Source of the DNA: an uncultured Flavobacteriaceae bacterium
GTDB taxonomy: Bacteria; Bacteroidota; Bacteroidia; Flavobacteriales; Flavobacteriaceae
Direction of reading: 5' to 3'
Assembly (NCBI GenBank): GCA_947504035.1
Contig: CANNGA010000011.1
Span: 1 to 64,000 of the forward strand
Length of the DNA: 64,000 nt
Positions within the stretch are counted from its first letter, which is position 1, and each line of letters starts with the position of its first letter. The notes under the pieces are model-generated. The model was given only the letters and a program-made list of their open reading frames with translations, ran no database searches and was not told the DNA's origin. Made by a program: the position numbers and the translations under genes. This document shows positions 61,065 through 64,000 of this stretch, in pieces.

Positions 61065-63179
61065 CTATTTGTTACGTTCTAATGCCAATACAACGGATTC
61101 CCCTGCATGCTCTCCTTGGGGCAATGCAACGTTTAACTGGGTTTTACCATTGTGGTAAGTGCTATTTATTGTGGTATAATGTCCTTGTAACGTTACTTTT
61201 ACCGTTTTTAAAATTTGTGCGGGATCGCTAACTGTCAATTGTAAATGGTCTGTTTTTTCTTCTAATAAAAGCACGCAAGGGTGATCTACAGCAAGTCCTC
61301 CTTTAAGTTTTGAATTGCCTTTTTTATAAAAAACCATTCCTGCTAATGTTTGGTCCACACTTTCGACCGACTGAAATACCGCTGTATTCACAATTTTGAA
61401 AGGATGGTTTTCATGCAAATTCATCATTTTTTCTTCTGATGCATTTGGCACTAAAATATACGTATAGGCTGCATTTTTAGGTCTTGTGCCATGGGATACC
61501 CACAGCTTAAAAATATGCTCTGTTAAAAGCACCGGACGGTAGCGTTTTGCCACCTTATTCCAACTGCCAACTAATATATTGGTTGCAATATTGGTGTTTT
61601 GATTTTTAGGAAAAAAGTAGCCAATGCTATCATGCAACACCCAATCTATAGCTGCATTTTTTTGTTTACGTATGGGCTTCTGGATGTGACCTGCTTTACT
61701 AACAACAACATTCCCTTTTAAAAAGGATTGGTTAATTGCAGTAGTGGTTTCTGCATTTTTATCTGATGAAATATCAGTTCCCAGACACACAATAAAATCG
61801 TTAAACATGAACCACGATTTTTTGGCCTTTAGCCCATCTCTATCGTAATCCATTACTGCGATACCATTTTGTCCATTAGAAACGCCACCAACAAATACGC
61901 CATTGGTTTTAAAATCTCTAAATTTAATACTAGGTAGTTTAGCGGTGTCTTGCGCAATGGTTGTTCCTGGAAGTTTTTTCCAATCCCAAAATGGAAATAC
62001 ATTTTGATAGGCCTGGTTGTTTACCGACAATAAGGCGAGTCCATCGCCCATATAATAGCCTTGTACATTTTCGCTGTTTACCGACTCTGTGCCTACCACA
62101 CGTTTGGAACTCATTTTAACAGAAAAGTAAAAATCATTACGACGGTGTACATGAAAATCTGATTCCCAAAAATGCTTGTTTCCTGATAAAACGGTGCTAC
62201 TAATAGCTGCATCATAAGCCTTTGCATGAGGCTTATCTAACTGTTTCATCTGTTCTAAACAAACTTTTAAGCGTGCTGCTTTCTTTTGCTGTTCATCTTT
62301 GTAGAGATGTCGTCCTAAAGCGCTAACACCATAAGAATTGTTCCAATATATCCATTGTTGCCCTTCTAAAACGTAATTTCTTAATGTAGCTATTTTATGC
62401 TTTTCAAATTGAAAAGGGGTCGCATTTACAAACGCATAGCATTGTATCATATTTTCTAAATACCACAGCCCATAATTGCCAAATTGCAATTGCGCACCGT
62501 GTTCGTGATAGGACCAATCGGCTTTAATACCTACATTTTTAGAAACTTTTAATTCTTCTTGAATGGCTTTGCTTGCCTCGGCTACAGTTTCTACATCTCG
62601 CAATAACAAGGATTTTAGTAGTACATTGGTCGCTAACCACACTTTATTTTGCCCAGACATTTTTATTTTGGCACGATTGGCGAGCTCAATCCCTTTATCG
62701 AATTGCGTTTTGGTCAATTCACTTTCCATTAGCAACAGTGTTGGTAGCAAAAATTTAGGCACCCCAATATGTTGATCGTGCCAATTGGCACTTAAAAAAT
62801 CATGATCTAACCAATAGTCTAGGCTTTTGTGTATTTTTTTTGAAAGCGCTTTATCCTTATACAATTTTGAACTTTTAGACGTATAGCTAATGGCTAAAAT
62901 TTGCAGGTATTTTAAATGGTCTTTTACAGGCCATTCGCTCTTTATTTTGGTGTTATAGTCTATCGTATTCCAAGAACCGTCTTCCTGTAAGGTGGATAAT
63001 AGATGGTCTACAGTTTGCGGTTCTGCTTTGTGCTGCACATAATAGTTTAAAACATTTTCATGCAATTGCGCTAGTGCTTCTGGGTACAATTGCTTTATCT
63101 CCCTATCGGATGTATTACAACCAAATATGAGAAGAATAAGAACGCCTATACCATATGCTTTAAAATACTTGAGCACCAT
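61065..63179 (-). CDS. PL8-family polysaccharide lyase lipoprotein
   Basis: A 704-residue lipoprotein (lipobox IFGC, Cys21) with the PL8 (alpha/alpha)-toroid and beta-sandwich. Catalytic residues align with chondroitinase AC spacing: H227 and Y236 (EHGAQLQFGNYG, 9 apart) and R290 (GVSALGRH, 63 after the His); N178 fits the neutralising Asn. The middle carries VHRRNDFYFSVKMSSKRVVG and YYMGDGLALL. Known PL8 lyases act on hyaluronan, chondroitin or xanthan side chains; none of these fits this locus, so another glucuronate- or iduronate-containing chain is the likely substrate. Confidence 0.85.
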   Translation of the reverse strand: MVLKYFKAYGIGVLILLIFGCNTSDREIKQLYPEALAQLHENVLNYYVQHKAEPQTVDHLLSTLQEDGSWNTIDYNTKIKSEWPVKDHLKYLQILAISYTSKSSKLYKDKALSKKIHKSLDYWLDHDFLSANWHDQHIGVPKFLLPTLLLMESELTKTQFDKGIELANRAKIKMSGQNKVWLATNVLLKSLLLRDVETVAEASKAIQEELKVSKNVGIKADWSYHEHGAQLQFGNYGLWYLENMIQCYAFVNATPFQFEKHKIATLRNYVLEGQQWIYWNNSYGVSALGRHLYKDEQQKKAARLKVCLEQMKQLDKPHAKAYDAAISSTVLSGNKHFWESDFHVHRRNDFYFSVKMSSKRVVGTESVNSENVQGYYMGDGLALLSVNNQAYQNVFPFWDWKKLPGTTIAQDTAKLPSIKFRDFKTNGVFVGGVSNGQNGIAVMDYDRDGLKAKKSWFMFNDFIVCLGTDISSDKNAETTTAINQSFLKGNVVVSKAGHIQKPIRKQKNAAIDWVLHDSIGYFFPKNQNTNIATNILVGSWNKVAKRYRPVLLTEHIFKLWVSHGTRPKNAAYTYILVPNASEEKMMNLHENHPFKIVNTAVFQSVESVDQTLAGMVFYKKGNSKLKGGLAVDHPCVLLLEEKTDHLQLTVSDPAQILKTVKVTLQGHYTTINSTYHNGKTQLNVALPQGEHAGESVVLALERNK

Positions 63180-63181
63180 AA

Positions 63182-64000
63182 TTAATCAATAAACAGCTCG
63201 TCTATATATGGCCCACTTTTACCTGTGGTTTCTAATCGGATGCTATTAGCACCTGCTTTTAAGCGAATAATGGTGGGTACAAACTTCCATTCTTTTTCCC
63301 AACCACCAGTGGGCTTAAATTCTAGGGTTCTAATGTATTCGTCGTTTACATACAACTTCATAGGGTGCTTCTGCCCTTCGTTATTGTGCATGTATCGCAA
63401 ACGAATGCTGTAATCGCCGCCTTCGCCATCATTTTCTTGGTAAAATTCTACCGAACCTTCTTTATTTTCAAAAGTTACAAAACCGCTTCCTTTAAAACGT
63501 CTCGCTTCTCGACTGGCTTTGGCATTGCCTTTCAAAATTCCATCTTCGGCAGAGAGGTTTACACCTCTACCAATCCATAGATCTTTAGAATGCTCATCAC
63601 CCCAAAACAAACCTTCATTCTTACCAAAGGCTTCGCTTAGCGTAAGTACTACTTTGCCATTTTGTTTTACAATGGCTTTTACGGTTGTACCATCTGTAAT
63701 TGTGAAAGGTGCTTTATAAATGCGTCCCTTTGTTTCTGGGTCATCGCCATTCGTGGTATAGAACACCTCTAGTTTTGAAGATGCTTTTTTCCCTAAAACA
63801 GCGATCTCTTTAACATCAATAGTAATTTCGTTTGAAATGTATAGGGCTTTATCACCTAAGATGGATGCCGTAAGTATTGCTGCGTTTTTAGCATCGGGCA
63901 GAGCTCTTAGAAACAGTCGTGTTTTTCCAAAAAACAAGGCTCTATACTCCGATTTTGTTCTGCTTGTTGGATCAATAGGATTGCCATTTTCCATAGAGAT
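63182..64000 (-). CDS. C-terminal part of a GH2-family hydrolase (partial, runs off the window)
   Basis: The reading frame continues through the right edge; the Met at 63994 is internal (codons Ile-Ser precede it). Visible parts are the GH2 C-terminal strand ENGNPIDPTSRTKSEYRALF followed by FGKTRLFLRA; then a chitobiase/hexosaminidase C-terminal-like domain (FYTTNGDDPETKGRIYKAPF); then a CBM35/CBM6-like domain (DYSIRLRYMHNNEGQKHPMKL, with LKAGANSIRLETTGKSG and DELFI at the end). It is 2 nt upstream of the PL8 gene. The catalytic domain lies outside. Confidence 0.75.
   Translation of the reverse strand: MSMENGNPIDPTSRTKSEYRALFFGKTRLFLRALPDAKNAAILTASILGDKALYISNEITIDVKEIAVLGKKASSKLEVFYTTNGDDPETKGRIYKAPFTITDGTTVKAIVKQNGKVVLTLSEAFGKNEGLFWGDEHSKDLWIGRGVNLSAEDGILKGNAKASREARRFKGSGFVTFENKEGSVEFYQENDGEGGDYSIRLRYMHNNEGQKHPMKLYVNDEYIRTLEFKPTGGWEKEWKFVPTIIRLKAGANSIRLETTGKSGPYIDELFID

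Overview
The window looks like a chromosomal segment of a marine Flavobacteriaceae bacterium (Bacteroidota), close in style to Formosa, Algibacter or Winogradskyella. It is AT-rich. Promoters carry the Bacteroidota TAnnTTTG -7 box. Secreted proteins are lipoproteins or carry a type IX secretion (T9SS) sorting domain. Sulfatases and algal-polysaccharide enzymes are abundant. I saw no rRNA, tRNA, CRISPR array or insertion sequence.

Left part (about 0.2-15.7 kb): housekeeping and stress functions. There is an envelope/general-stress set: DUF1328 membrane peptide, PA2169-like four-helix protein, YtxH / holin-like / DUF6327 operon, HPF ribosome-hibernation factor, MscS channel and CsbD. Around it lie an AraC-type regulator, a semialdehyde dehydrogenase with a GH3-type acyl-adenylating enzyme, a secreted zincin, the paired radical-SAM / TIGR03915 putative DNA-repair genes, a D-2-hydroxyacid dehydrogenase, an SH3-like secreted protein and a ferredoxin-reductase-like flavoprotein.

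Middle (15.5-24.7 kb): a complete phosphorylative L-rhamnose operon on the minus strand. It encodes a fused rhamnulose-1-P aldolase/lactaldehyde dehydrogenase, an RhaI-type isomerase, an FGGY kinase, an FMN lactate dehydrogenase, an NCS1-type permease and a 55-residue membrane peptide. A GntR regulator with a sugar-binding domain is divergently transcribed. The path is rhamnose, rhamnulose, rhamnulose-1-P, then DHAP plus lactaldehyde, lactate and pyruvate.

Right part (24.7-64 kb, running off the right edge): a polysaccharide utilisation locus for a sulfated, rhamnose- and uronate-rich polymer, best explained as green-algal ulvan or a relative. It contains a heparinase II/III-like lyase (probable PL40), five S1 sulfatases, a T9SS-secreted GH39-like enzyme, a GH2 with an altered catalytic residue, UxaA and UxaB, a PL25-type ulvan lyase lipoprotein, three tandem GH106 alpha-L-rhamnosidases, a PL8 lyase lipoprotein and the C-terminus of a second GH2. 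No SusC/SusD pair is inside the window, so the import genes presumably lie beyond 64,000. From 40.4 kb to the edge nearly all gaps are under 30 nt, which suggests one very long operon.

The locus is interrupted at 27.5-32.9 kb by an accessory island of unrelated genes (DUF4272, GNAT, DUF1877, small membrane proteins, an LRR-protein kinase). It contains a 91-bp perfect direct repeat that duplicates the 5' end of the DUF4272 gene.
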